Shown piece by piece: positions 17,274 to 26,064 of a stretch of DNA of 55,486 nt (its first letter is position 1; the number at the start of each line of letters is the position of its first letter). The notes below the pieces were generated by a model, which was not told where the DNA came from, searched no databases, and saw only the letters and a list, made by a program, of their open reading frames with translations. Both the position numbers and the translations under genes were made by a program. Origin of the DNA: an uncultured Opitutaceae bacterium (GTDB lineage: Bacteria > Verrucomicrobiota > Verrucomicrobiia > Opitutales > Opitutaceae); contig CAIOZY010000011.1 of NCBI GenBank assembly GCA_903862935.1, forward strand, positions 1 through 55,486, in the 5' to 3' direction.

Positions 17274-19235
17274 TCAACCCGGCGTATCATAGGACCAGTC
17301 CCAGTCTCCGATCCTTACGAGCCGGCCTTGCGGCTTCTCAACTGCCGGACTCCCACTTTGGGCCCATTGCGTCAGCTCCTCCTTGTGCCCGAGCCGTCGC
17401 AGGATGCTCCAGGATCGGTCGAAATTTGTGCGCGAGTAAGTGTCCCAGAAGCAGAGGTTCTCGACGCCGGCCGCATAGAGCGCATAAACGCGCCGCATAT
17501 AATCTTCAGGCGGCATTGCGCGGGGCAGGATGTCAAGCGCTAGCCTGCATGGGGTTCCCTTCGTCAACCGGATAAAATATGCCGCCGAGCTCGGATCCAC
17601 CCAGGCGGGCGTGTAGCTGTCGATGCCGGGAACCGACGAAAAGGGCAACAACGTGTCAATCAGCCCCTCGGTCACCCACGCGTCGAGGTCGAGGCCGTAG
17701 CCGTAATTTTCGTCCCGGGAGCTCATCACAACGGCGGTTACGGCGATCGGCTTTCGTCCCAGCCGCCGCTCCTCGTCTCGCAACCGGCCACGGAGCTCCC
17801 GCATGAACCCCGTCAGGACGCTGGCGCGGTAGCTCATCCATCGCGGGTCCTTCTCATCAAGGGACCGGGGGTCGGCACCGTACGCCTCCTTAAAGCCGGA
17901 GGCTAGCGGCTCCTCATAACCAAGTATGGGCAGGCTACGGTTGAACAGCAGGCTTACCCCATCGATGGGGTAAGTCGCTAGCTCGTGGAAGATCGAATAC
18001 ACGAATTCCCGCACGCCAGGAAACGCGTAGGATATCCTCGGCATCGGTTTGCCCGAGCGATCTAGGCAACGCCATTCCGGGTGCCGGTCGTAGAGTCCAT
18101 CGTGGTTCCAGTGTTCCTGGGGCGGGGGAAAATGGAACCCCCCAACCCGATACGAGGCGTGAAATTCGAGCCCAATCTCATGACTGTAGTCCAGCGCAAC
18201 GCCGAACGGGTCGATGCCTTTAGCCTGGAAATCGGCGTATGTCTCCCCGGCCAGGCGATCGCCGACAAAACAGTTTTGTTTTACCCATGAAAAGGTGGCC
18301 AGCGAACCTATCTTGCTCGGATAATACATCAGGTCGCCCATTCCGGCTTCCCAATACAAACGGGAAAAGTCCGTGTCCCGATAAGGCTCGATTTGGCGAC
18401 GCACGTCATCTGCGCTAGTGAAACGCAATAGCGCCGCTGGGCTGAAGGCATCGTCCGTGGCAAAAAGGCGGCGCGTCTTCTGTTGTCCCCTGTCCGCCAG
18501 TAGCGCTGCTGTTCCTGACGCAGATAGGGGGACCAATTTGACGTAGGCGAGCCAGCACGGTGTGAATAGATTTCCAGGGCCGGCCGGATCACCCGGGACT
18601 ATCTGTACTCTTAGTTGGCGCAGCACAACTCCGTCGTTGGCCTCGTCGAGCAGGGCGCACTTCCAGAACATCTCCTCGATCCGAACGGTGTAGGGTTCCG
18701 TGCTTCGTCTGTCGGAGTCCGCGAGGATCGCGGGTGCGAGAATCGTAAAGACCCGTTCATTCCTCAAGCGCACCTGCAGCCTCGACTCTACCCCCTCTGA
18801 CTTGATCCCGAAATATATGGCATACCACCCTCTCCGTCTGAGCGGAAACTCGACATCCGGAACAGGGGAGTCCTGCCCCGCAAGGAGCATCACGCCCTTG
18901 GCCTTGTCGGATTCAAAATCGATGAGACGCCAGTGTGCCGGCTCCCAGGTCCTGGAAAGTGCCGATCCGGGAGTGCACCGATCGAGGTCCGCAAGGTAGA
19001 CGGGCTCAGCTGAGTCGTAGGGCACGAGGGGCAGCGGAGCCGGCGTCGCCGCAAGGGCGGCGACGCCGGGAGCCGTCGCTCCGACTCCGGCCGCCACAGC
19101 CGGCGTCGGATTTGCAGACACAAGGCGCTCGGCCAGCTTCGCCGAGGCACAGGCTAGGAGTGATTTTCTAAAGAATTCCCGACGGGTCGTTGGCGTGGCG
19201 ACCCCGTCTGGCCCTTGTCCCGGAGGCGTGTCCAT
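17274..19235 (-). CDS. Tat-exported glycoside-hydrolase-like protein
   Basis: A protein of about 653 residues. A twin-arginine motif TRREFF starts the export signal (about residues 18-45). A beta-rich N-terminal domain (about 80-240) precedes a TIM-barrel-like region from about 270, with stretches typical of glycosyl-hydrolase-like proteins such as DPFGVALDYSHEIGLEFHAS, YPIDGVSLLFNRS and ENLCFWDTYSR. Acidic residues at strand ends (e.g. WVDPSS, DLDAWVTEGLID) could be catalytic, but no family-specific active site can be assigned, so the substrate is open. ATG 19235 is preferred because it places the twin-arginine motif near the N-terminus. It lies between the rearranged TonB receptor and the FG-GAP gene. 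Confidence 0.65.
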   Translation of the reverse strand: MDTPPGQGPDGVATPTTRREFFRKSLLACASAKLAERLVSANPTPAVAAGVGATAPGVAALAATPAPLPLVPYDSAEPVYLADLDRCTPGSALSRTWEPAHWRLIDFESDKAKGVMLLAGQDSPVPDVEFPLRRRGWYAIYFGIKSEGVESRLQVRLRNERVFTILAPAILADSDRRSTEPYTVRIEEMFWKCALLDEANDGVVLRQLRVQIVPGDPAGPGNLFTPCWLAYVKLVPLSASGTAALLADRGQQKTRRLFATDDAFSPAALLRFTSADDVRRQIEPYRDTDFSRLYWEAGMGDLMYYPSKIGSLATFSWVKQNCFVGDRLAGETYADFQAKGIDPFGVALDYSHEIGLEFHASYRVGGFHFPPPQEHWNHDGLYDRHPEWRCLDRSGKPMPRISYAFPGVREFVYSIFHELATYPIDGVSLLFNRSLPILGYEEPLASGFKEAYGADPRSLDEKDPRWMSYRASVLTGFMRELRGRLRDEERRLGRKPIAVTAVVMSSRDENYGYGLDLDAWVTEGLIDTLLPFSSVPGIDSYTPAWVDPSSAAYFIRLTKGTPCRLALDILPRAMPPEDYMRRVYALYAAGVENLCFWDTYSRTNFDRSWSILRRLGHKEELTQWAQSGSPAVEKPQGRLVRIGDWDWSYDTPG

Positions 19236-19308
19236 GCGATGGGTAGCGCACGGGAGCCTGCCGGAAGGGTTTCCTAATGGCAAGGCCGCCGCTTGGCGCC
19301 CGTTTGAT

Positions 19309-21588
19309 TCAGAATGACGTGCTCATGCGCACGAACCAGCGGTCGCCGTCTGTGTCGTACGGGGCGAAGCGCGAATAGAGGGCGCCGCTTCCGGCAACGT
19401 ACAGAGTCTGATCGGGGAACTTGTTGAAGAGATTCTCTGCTCCGACGGTTACACTGAGATGCTTGAAGACCTTGTAGGTGGCCGACAGATCAAACAAGTA
19501 CATCGCACTGAACGTCTGGTAAATCGGGAGTTCCGAGTCGGTATACGTTCCATAGTAGCGAACCGCACCAGCAACGCTCCACTTTCCCGTCTGATAATTT
19601 GCCGAGACGTTCCCAGCATTGTGCGGCAGCTGATTCTGGAAGTTATTATAGACATCCTGGGAGATGAGATTCGGATCAAAGTGCGTCACCTGTGTCTTGT
19701 TGTAATTGTACGCCGCACTGATCTTCACGGAGTCGGTCTTCGACAGCGTCCATGTGTAGGAGGCCACCAGATCCACGCCCGAGGTGAGCGTGCTGTAGGC
19801 ATTCGTGATGAAGTAGACATCGCTAATGTTGAGGGCGTCGACGACACCGGTCTTGGCGAGCTGCTGCTGCTGGGCGACCGTCAAGTAGTAGTCCTGGGAG
19901 AGCGAGAGGCGGCCCTTCACGTTGATCGAGTAGGCGTCCAGGGAAATGGATAATGCGGGCGTGGGCGTCGCGACCACCCCGAAGCTGATGTTGCCCGACT
20001 TCTCCGGCTTTAGCGGCTTTGCACCGAACAACTGCGCAACCGGGTTGTTGACGCCGAGTTGACCGGATTCTTGAAGAATCGAAGTGCCGGGCGCAAGACC
20101 TTGGCTGGTCTGGGTGTAGTTCGAGAGGCCTGGCGTCGGCGCATGGAACCCCGTGCTGGCTGTGGCACGCACTGCGAGTTCCGGGCCCAGTTCATAACGA
20201 GCGGAAATCTTGCCAGTCGTGCTGGACCCGAATGTCGGATACCGTTCATAGCGGCCGGCGACTCCGAGCCCGAGGCGGCTGGTGAGGTTGGTTTCAAGAT
20301 CAACGTATCCGGCGCTGTTGTTCTGGCTGGAGGTGACTTGCTGGGCCTGCAGGGGAGTCCAACCCGGATAGCCGTTCGAGCCGACCGGCATGTCAATCAA
20401 GGGCCCGGCTGCCCAGGATGCATAGTCGCCGGCCACCAATGCGAACTTCTCCTGGCGGCTCTCCGCGCCAAAGGCGACGTTAAGCGGCTTTGCGAAGACC
20501 CCCGTGTCCCACCGGTAGACGAAGTCGGCATTGTAAATACGCTCCCGCTGGCGGAGGCCGCCGACGTTGAATGCCGTCGGCGACAGGGGTCCGAAGGAGG
20601 CGTTGATCGTCTGACTGAGGTTGTAGTCGATGACGCTGCGCCCGTAAGATGCACTGATGTCCCACGACAACTTGAAGGCCGTCTCACCCTTAACGCCGAC
20701 GAACGTGCTGAGATCGTTGGCGGCTGTGCCGAACTGAGGCGTGAAGCCGCCGGGATAGGTGCCGATGAGCTTCCATGTGGAACCGGGGAAGTACTGGTTG
20801 AAGAGGCTGGAAGTGACGAAGGCCCCATTGGTTTCCGGATTGCGCCAGTTGAAATCGTCCACTCCAACGTCTTCACCGTAGAGGCCGTAGGCGTAAAACT
20901 TTATCGAGGGGGTCAGGTCGATCTGACTGTTCAGCGCCAGACGCTTTGCTTCCCGCTCAGGTTGGCCCCAGGGCTGCACGGGGTTCCTCACGAATTTGGC
21001 ATTCTGTGGAAAGTCTATGATGTACTGAAGCGCGTTGGGGCGCTGCCTTGAGCGCGAGGTCCGGTCTGCCTTGGTCCACTCGAGCTCGACATTGAGAAAA
21101 CCGTTCAGGGGCAGCCCGACGCCGTAATCCATTCCCGCTTGGCGGTTGAAACCGTCGCCCCCGTAATACTGGCCCACCTGCGCATACCCCTCAAAACCGA
21201 TGCGGTCCTTGAGAATGATGTCGATCACGCCGGCAATGGCGTCGGAGCCGTACTGAGCGGAGGCTCCATCCCGCAGCACCTCGATTGCCTTTACCGCGAA
21301 GGAGGGAACCTGCGCCAAGTCCACGCCCTGTGACTCGGCCACGCTGATCTGCGCCGTCAGGTGTTGCCGTTTCCCGTTGATCAGGACGAGCACCATGTCG
21401 GGAGAAAGTCCGTCCAACGTCGCAGGGCGCACGAATGATCCGCCCTCGGAGATGGGATGGCGCTCGACGTCGTAGGCCGGCACAATCTGCTCAAGCTTAT
21501 CCATCAGTTCCGACGATGGCGACGCCAACTGAAGCAGGTCCTGGCTCACGACATCGACAGGGGCCATCGACTCCACCACAGTGCGATC
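19309..21588 (-). pseudogene. TonB-dependent receptor body lacking its own signal peptide (5' end inverted)
   Basis: Plug and barrel of a TonB-dependent receptor, intact from DRTVVESMAPVDVV through the plug motifs (VRPATLDGLSPDMVLVLING, VEVLRDGASAQYGSDAIAG-type) to a C-terminal aromatic ending (VRMSTSF). There is no signal peptide in frame upstream. Instead the frame runs straight into tyrosine-recombinase sequence (21589-21897) and then into the antisense of a receptor leader. The missing leader, MNIKTVFASV... to MLNAVEG, lies on the opposite strand at 21917-22060. Re-inverting the intervening segment at a shared TCG gives VEG-RTVVES in frame. As drawn, the protein could not be exported, so the gene is silent or broken in this orientation. 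It heads the GH-like/FG-GAP/MFS gene run. Confidence 0.75.
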
Positions 21589-21897
21589 AAGTGGCTTGGG
21601 CAGTTCGAACCCCGCGAGAGCCTTAACGAACTCAGTCGAAAAAAGGGAACGGGCAAAGCGGAGGTGGGAGTTAACGGTATTCTTCGCCTGCTTCAATTTG
21701 GCCGGCTGATTGAGGTAAGGCTCAATGTAACTGCGTTTCCAGCTCTCGATCTTGGCGGGAGTAATCGATGAGAGCGGCACCGCCTCAACCTTCTCCTTCC
21801 AGGCCGCATTTCCGCCATGCCGGTAGTCGAACCGGCTTTTGGGACGGGGCATGGAGTGGATAGCCGCGACGATGCTGCGAAACTTGCTGAAATACCC
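21589..21897 (-). pseudogene. tyrosine recombinase fragment (core-binding domain), fused to a TonB receptor body
   Basis: About 103 codons resembling the SAM-like core-binding domain of a phage-type integrase: FRSIVAAIHSMPRPKSRFDY, then VEAVPLSSITPAKIESWKRS and NTVNSHLRFARSLFS. The catalytic domain that should follow is absent; the frame passes directly into the TonB receptor at about 21588. Upstream, it is cut by the inverted receptor leader. Another piece that may belong to the same integrase lies at 22050-22354 in the same orientation. The assignment rests on recognising this core-binding pattern and is an inference of moderate strength. Confidence 0.6.
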
Positions 21898-21916
21898 TAA
21901 ACATAAGAAGACCGCC

Positions 21917-22060
21917 ATGAATATTAAAACCGTGTTTGCCAGTGTCGCCGGGTTTGCGCTTTTTCCAATCATCACCCCCTCCGCTCTGGGGCAGACAGTG
22001 CCCGCCCCAAAAACAAGCCCCAGCCAAGACCAGGTCGTCATGCTCAATGCGGTAGAGGGT
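21917..22060 (+). pseudogene. displaced, inverted 5' end (signal peptide and TonB box) of the TonB-dependent receptor
   Basis: The plus strand encodes MNIKTVFASVAGFALFPIIT..., a Sec signal ending SALGQ, followed by a Pro/Ser-rich linker and SQDQVVMLNAVEG. That is the usual N-terminal design of the receptor family whose body starts DRTVVES. Only 20 bp separate the ATG from the recombinase fragment, so no promoter travels with it. Beyond codon 48 the frame no longer looks like a receptor. The segment lies opposite to, and about 330 bp away from, the receptor body at 19309-21588. Confidence 0.65.
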
Positions 22061-22354
22061 CGGCCGAAAGTCGGTCTTTTGTTCATCAGCTGGTCTCGCT
22101 TGCGCGTCCTCCTCAAGGACGAAGGCATTCTCGTCAGTGTTCTCAAACGCGATCCCCGGCTCATCAACTGCAGGGAAGGCATCGTTCGGCATTACGTCGC
22201 CGGTTACCGGTTGTTCTTTTCGGCTTCCCACATCGCCGATGGCAACGCTCGCATCGACACTATCCCCGCAATTATCGTCGTTGCCGTTTGGGTTCAGGCG
22301 CAAACCCGATTCACCAGCGACTTTTGCTACCGATAACGGGACCGCAGAATCCAT
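22050..22354 (-). pseudogene. N-terminal fragment, possibly of the same tyrosine recombinase
   Basis: About 100 codons from ATG 22354 (MDSAVPLSVAKVAGESGLRL) with an acidic, Asn/Asp-rich composition ending FENTDENAFVLEED and RPTLYR near 22050, where it meets the antisense of the receptor leader. It is collinear with the core-binding fragment at 21589-21897 but in another frame, as expected if about 150 bp of foreign sequence replaced the middle of an integrase gene. The assignment to an integrase is an inference from position; alone it is an unidentified open stretch. Confidence 0.4.
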
Positions 22355-22512
22355 CTCATAACTATCGGGATTTCGCGGAATTCCCTGAGCGACAAATCGG
22401 TTTTACCTCTGAAAATTAAAGTGATTTCAGGCTAAGAAATTGAGCAAACTTTGCGACAATTCATCACTCTCGACGAATTCGAAAGTGTTACTGCAACGTC
22501 ACAGACGGTCTG

Positions 22513-22548
22513 GAAAATAAAAAACCCAACGAGTGTAAGTCGTTGGGT
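22513..22548 (-). terminator. intrinsic terminator of tRNA-Asn
   Basis: On the minus strand, six bases after the CCA end of the tRNA gene, ACCCAACGA and TCGTTGGGT form a 9-bp perfect stem (22524-22548, 7-nt loop). It is followed by a T-rich run (22513-22523). This is a strong rho-independent terminator. Confidence 0.85.
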
Positions 22549-22553
22549 AAGAA

Positions 22554-22628
22554 TGGCTGCCCGGGTAGGGATCGAACCTACGACCAAGTGATTAACAGTC
22601 ACCTGCTCTGCCACTGAGCTACCGGGCA
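22554..22628 (-). tRNA. tRNA-Asn (anticodon GTT)
   Basis: A complete cloverleaf on the minus strand. The acceptor TGCCCGG pairs with CCGGGCA, discriminator G and an encoded CCA follow, the D arm is TAGCTCAGTGGCAGAGCA, the anticodon loop CTGTTAA carries GTT, and the T arm contains GGTTCGATCC. The gene is flanked on both sides by integrase sequences (21589-22354 and 22815-23848), marking it as an integration site. Confidence 0.95.
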
Positions 22629-22814
22629 AACTCTTGCAGCGGGGGCCCTCCGGCGTGCCGGCGCTGTCGCGCCAAACCTGCCTTGCTGCCCCCGTAGGAG
22701 GGGGCACCGTCGGGGATTTCGGACAGCCCGGCAAGTCAAATTTGGCGGGCCGCCTTTGGGGGGATTCCGGGGCGGGGCGGGCGGGCGGCTATTATCGGGG
22801 TTTCCTTTTTTGCG

Positions 22815-23848
22815 ATGCGTGCGATCCCGACCCCGCGTGACCCCGGCCGGCCCCCGGAGCCGGACCTGGCGATGGCCGAACTGATCTCAATCTACAGGCG
22901 CCGGTTCGGGTCGGCCCCCTCCGCCCCCGAGACCCGGCTCGGCCGGGAGAAGGCCCTCAGGCGGATCCTGCGCACCTGGCCGGGGTTTGAGGCCGTGCGG
23001 GCCCGGGACGTGACGGCGGAGGCGGTCTGGACCTGGGCCGGGCGGCTGAGGGCGAAGGGCACGGGATTCAGGCCCCCGGGGTCCAGGGGGCCGGCGCGAA
23101 AGGGGGCGAGCGCAAGCGCGGTGAACCAGGCGGTCGCCGCCCTGCAGCACCTGCTTGAGATCGCGCGCGAAACGGGCGCGATCGCGTCGAACCCGGCCGC
23201 CGGGCGGCCGCCGGCGGGGTTCGGCAGGCTGCGGATCCCGGCCGGGCCGAAACGGGTGCACCTTCCGCCGCAGGAGGCGGTGCGGCGGATATTTGAGGAG
23301 ATCGAGCGGCCGCAAGCCGGGCTCCCGGCGCGGATTTTTGAGGCGCAGCGCGGGCAGCGGGCGGACCTGGGGGAATTCTGCCGGTTTCTGGGGTATTCGG
23401 GGGCGAGGGTGGGGGAGGCCCGGCGGGCGGTGTGGGGGGACGACCGGGGGACGTACCTGATCGTCCACGGGACCAAGTCGGTTCAGTCGCGGGACCGGGT
23501 TGTCCCGATGAACCCCGCCCTGAGGGGCTCTTGGACCGGATCCGGATGCGGAGGACCCAGGAGGCGGAGCGCCGGGGGGATCCGCTTCCCAGGCCGGGCG
23601 ACCGGATCCTGCGGGTTGCGGAGGCGCAGAAGACCCTCGACCGGGCTTGCGCGGCCGCCGGGGTCCCGCGGATGACCCACCACGACCTGCGGCACCTGTT
23701 TGCAACCTGCTGCCTCGAAAGCGGGGTCGACCCGAAGACCCTCGCCGAGTGGCTGGGCCACGCCGACGGCGGGACCCTGGTTCTCCGGACCTACGGCCAT
23801 GTCCGGCCCGACCATGCCTTTTCCGCGGCGGCGAAGGTCGTCTTCTGA
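22815..23848 (+). pseudogene. tyrosine recombinase/integrase with one frameshift
   Basis: The first part (from ATG 22815; alternative ATG 22873) gives an N-terminal core-binding domain (MAELISIYRRRFG, SASAVNQAVAALQHLLE) and the first catalytic Arg in SGARVGEARR. The second part, in another frame, gives THHDLRHLFATCCLES (His-x-x-Arg), LAEWLGHADGG and the nucleophile TYGHV. The two frames join in VPMNPALR/GLLDRIRMR at about 23524-23529, where one base in a GGGGC run is missing. All catalytic positions are otherwise present, so this is either a recent pseudogene or a sequencing error in a GC-rich run. It lies 186 bp from tRNA-Asn and reads away from it. Confidence 0.8.
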
Positions 23849-23897
23849 TCCGCTTCCGCACTTGGCTCGGCCGAACCCCCCGCCCAGGCTGCCGGGG

Positions 23898-24551
23898 ATG
23901 CCCGAGACCGCCCCCATCACGCTCGCCACCTGGGCGAAGGACGAGCCGTATGCGCAGTTTTGCGCGGCGTTCGCGTTCGCGCCCGAGGTGCGGCTCCTGA
24001 ACGCCCGCACCGACGGGGTCGACTGGGACTGCGTGGACGGGCTGATCCTTTCGGGGGGAACCGACCTCGGCGCGGAGTCCCTCGCGCAGCCCGTCCCCGA
24101 TCCCACGCTCATCCGCGAACCGGATTCCAGGCGGGACGCCTGGGACTTTGCAGCCCTCAAGGCTGTCCTGGGCGACGGCCGGCCGATCCTCGCCGTGTGC
24201 CGGGGGCACCAGGTCCTCAATGTGGCCCTGGGCGGGACGCTCTTACTCCATGTCGAGGGCCACCAGGCGAAGGGCGAGGGGGCCCACGGGGTTCGCTACG
24301 GCCGGGAGGTCCCGGAGTGGAGGGTTTTCCCGCGGGTCAACAGCCGGCACCACCAGGCCGTCGCCGGTGCCGGCGAGGGCCTGGTCGTCGAGGGCTGGTC
24401 GGAGGGCGATGGCCTCATCGAGCAGGTGCGCTACCGCCGCCACCCGTGGTGCGTGGGGGTGCAGTACCACCCGGAGACGACCCCGGAAATCTACCACCCG
24501 CTCTTTGCGGCGTTTGTCGAAGCGCTGCGCGCGGGCGCCCGGCGGGGCTGA
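23898..24551 (+). CDS. gamma-glutamyl-gamma-aminobutyrate hydrolase family protein (class-I glutamine amidotransferase-like)
   Basis: A 217-residue peptidase C26-type enzyme, the family of PuuD, which hydrolyses gamma-glutamyl amides in polyamine degradation. The nucleophile is Cys101 in LAVCRGHQVLN, with His191 and Glu193 in VGVQYHPETT. The substrate-side motif ILSGGTDLG is near residue 50, and SRHHQAV near 150 matches the family's NSxHHQ. ATG 23898 gives the family's short N-terminus; the frame is open further upstream in the integrase. It is a single gene, convergent with the next one. A link to the gamma-glutamyltranspeptidase far upstream is possible but not supported by proximity. Confidence 0.88.
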   Translation: MPETAPITLATWAKDEPYAQFCAAFAFAPEVRLLNARTDGVDWDCVDGLILSGGTDLGAESLAQPVPDPTLIREPDSRRDAWDFAALKAVLGDGRPILAVCRGHQVLNVALGGTLLLHVEGHQAKGEGAHGVRYGREVPEWRVFPRVNSRHHQAVAGAGEGLVVEGWSEGDGLIEQVRYRRHPWCVGVQYHPETTPEIYHPLFAAFVEALRAGARRG

Positions 24552-24557
24552 GGGCCC

Positions 24558-25199
24558 CTAGGGTTTGGGCGGAGCGGGCCGGCCCACCGACTGGGCGAGG
24601 AGGATCGCCTGGTCTTTGCCCAGTCCGAGCTTTTTCCCGAGGGCGGCCTTGTCGACGTAGGCCCGGACCCCGGTCGCGAGCCCCTCGGAGGCGCAGTAGA
24701 TGCAGGCGTTGGCGGCGATGAAGGCCGTGTCCATCGCGGCCATTTCCCGCCTCGGCTCCAGGGGGCCGGAGCCGGTCTTCGACAGGTCGGCGACGTAGAT
24801 GAGCGTCACGGGGGCGTCGCGGACAAAGGCCTGGACCCCGCCCAGCCCGCGGATGTCGCCGGCGACGACCGGGGCGAGGCAATGGGCTTTGGCGTCGTAG
24901 CGGTAGGCGCCCGCCTTGATGAGGACAAAGATGTCGGTCTCCTGCCAGTTCCTGGCCGAGGGGGCCGTCCGCTTTCCGTCGGCCCGGTTGATCCCGAAGG
25001 CCGCCCACAGGAGGTCCGAGAGCTCCTGCAGGGGGAGTTCCGCGGGGCTGAAGGCCCGCGAGGTGGCCCGCAGCGCCAGGGCCTCCATGACCGGCCGGCC
25101 TCCTGTCTTATGCGGGGCCGGAAGCGCGATCCCCGGAAGCGGGGCCTGCGCGAAGCCCGATGAGACCGCCAGGACAAGACCGAGCAGAGACGCCTTCAT
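24558..25199 (-). CDS. secreted nitroreductase/SagB-like flavoprotein
   Basis: A 213-residue protein with a signal peptide (MKASLLGLVLAVSSGFAQ) and a nitroreductase-like fold. Visible landmarks are the N-terminal TSRAFSPAELPLQELSDLLW (the FMN-binding Arg-Ser/Arg-Ala region) and GINRADGKRTAPSARN. ACIYCASEGLATG stands near the second FMN contact, and GKDQAILLAQSVGRP is at the end. Members use FMN and NAD(P)H to reduce diverse substrates; an exported form is found in various Gram-negatives. The reading frame opens at 25235, but ATG 25199 yields the signal peptide. The gene diverges from the methyltransferase at 25302. Confidence 0.8.
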   Translation of the reverse strand: MKASLLGLVLAVSSGFAQAPLPGIALPAPHKTGGRPVMEALALRATSRAFSPAELPLQELSDLLWAAFGINRADGKRTAPSARNWQETDIFVLIKAGAYRYDAKAHCLAPVVAGDIRGLGGVQAFVRDAPVTLIYVADLSKTGSGPLEPRREMAAMDTAFIAANACIYCASEGLATGVRAYVDKAALGKKLGLGKDQAILLAQSVGRPAPPKP

Positions 25200-25301
25200 G
25201 GGTTCGAGGCTGGCCGGCTCGCGGGCCCGGGGCAACGGGGATTTGGGCGATGCGCGTCCAGGGCTCGCATCCGGTCCGATCGCGCCTATTGGTGGAGGGC
25301 G

Positions 25302-25886
25302 ATGGACAGCACCGAAATCGGATTTTGGGACGATCGGTACCGCGCAAACCGGACGCCCTGGGACCTGAAGGGAGCCCCCTCGCTCCTCAGATCCTATCTG
25401 CTGCGAAACCCCGGGCCGGCGGCGGCGCTCGTTCCGGGGTGCGGCTCGGGCTACGAGGTCCGGGCGTTTGACGAGGCGGGCTGGACCGCCCTTGCGGTCG
25501 ACTTCGCGCCGGCCGCGGTCGAGCGGGCGAAAACCGTCTTGGGCCCGCTGGGCGGCTGCGTCCGGCTTGCGGACTTTTTCTCGGACGACTTCGGGGGCCC
25601 GTTCGACCTCGTGTACGAGCGGACCTTCCTGTGCTCGCTTCCCCCGGCCCTGTGGCCCGGCTACGCCCGGCGCGTGGCGCAGCTCCTCAAGCCGGGCGGG
25701 AGTTTAGTCGGGATCTTCTTCTATGGGGAGGAGCCCGAGCCCCCGCCGTTTCCGCTCGATCCGGAGAGGGCCCGCCGGCTCTTCGACCCGCTCTTCACGC
25801 TCGAAGGCGACGAGGCGGTGCCCGAGTCGGATTCGCTTCCCCTCTACGGGGGAAAAGAGCGCTGGCAGGTCTGGCGGCGGCGCTGA
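25302..25886 (+). CDS. SAM-dependent methyltransferase, thiopurine-methyltransferase-like
   Basis: A 194-residue class-I methyltransferase of the TPMT/halide-methyltransferase group. The N-terminal FWDDRYRANRTPWDL matches the family signature (W...R....PW), and the SAM-binding loop is LVPGCGSGYEV (about 43-53). VDFAPAAVERAK provides the ribose-contact Asp, and YERTFLCSLPP and LLKPGGSLVGIFF complete the core. Substrates in the family are thiols, halides or chalcogenides. A GGTGGAGGG element sits just before the ATG. It is a single gene between divergent and distant neighbours. Confidence 0.88.
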   Translation: MDSTEIGFWDDRYRANRTPWDLKGAPSLLRSYLLRNPGPAAALVPGCGSGYEVRAFDEAGWTALAVDFAPAAVERAKTVLGPLGGCVRLADFFSDDFGGPFDLVYERTFLCSLPPALWPGYARRVAQLLKPGGSLVGIFFYGEEPEPPPFPLDPERARRLFDPLFTLEGDEAVPESDSLPLYGGKERWQVWRRR

Positions 25887-26064
25887 CGGCGCCTAGGCCC
25901 CGGTGATTCCGCGGCACCCCCCCCCAGCCGGGAGATTCCCGCGGCCCCGGAAGGGTCCATCGCGTCCCTGGCGCAGGATCCTGCGGCCGCCGCACACCGG
26001 GCCTGGAGCGATCCGTGGTTTCCGGGTCGCGGCCGGAATCCTCCATGACGGAAGGGTTACCATT

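Noticed and set aside
19309-22182. Reading the whole 957-codon frame as one TonB receptor gene
   Set aside because: The first 95 or so codons are the antisense of a receptor leader and the next 100 resemble a recombinase; no export signal precedes the plug, so it is not a genuine single gene.
21839-22336. A plus-strand 165-codon gene including the receptor leader
   Set aside because: Only codons from 21917 to about 22060 resemble a receptor start; sequence beyond that is not receptor-like and the upstream part is antisense to the recombinase piece.
22887-24209. 440-codon minus-strand frame opposite the recombinase and the amidotransferase
   Set aside because: It consists of Arg/Pro/Gly-rich sequence antisense to two recognisable proteins.
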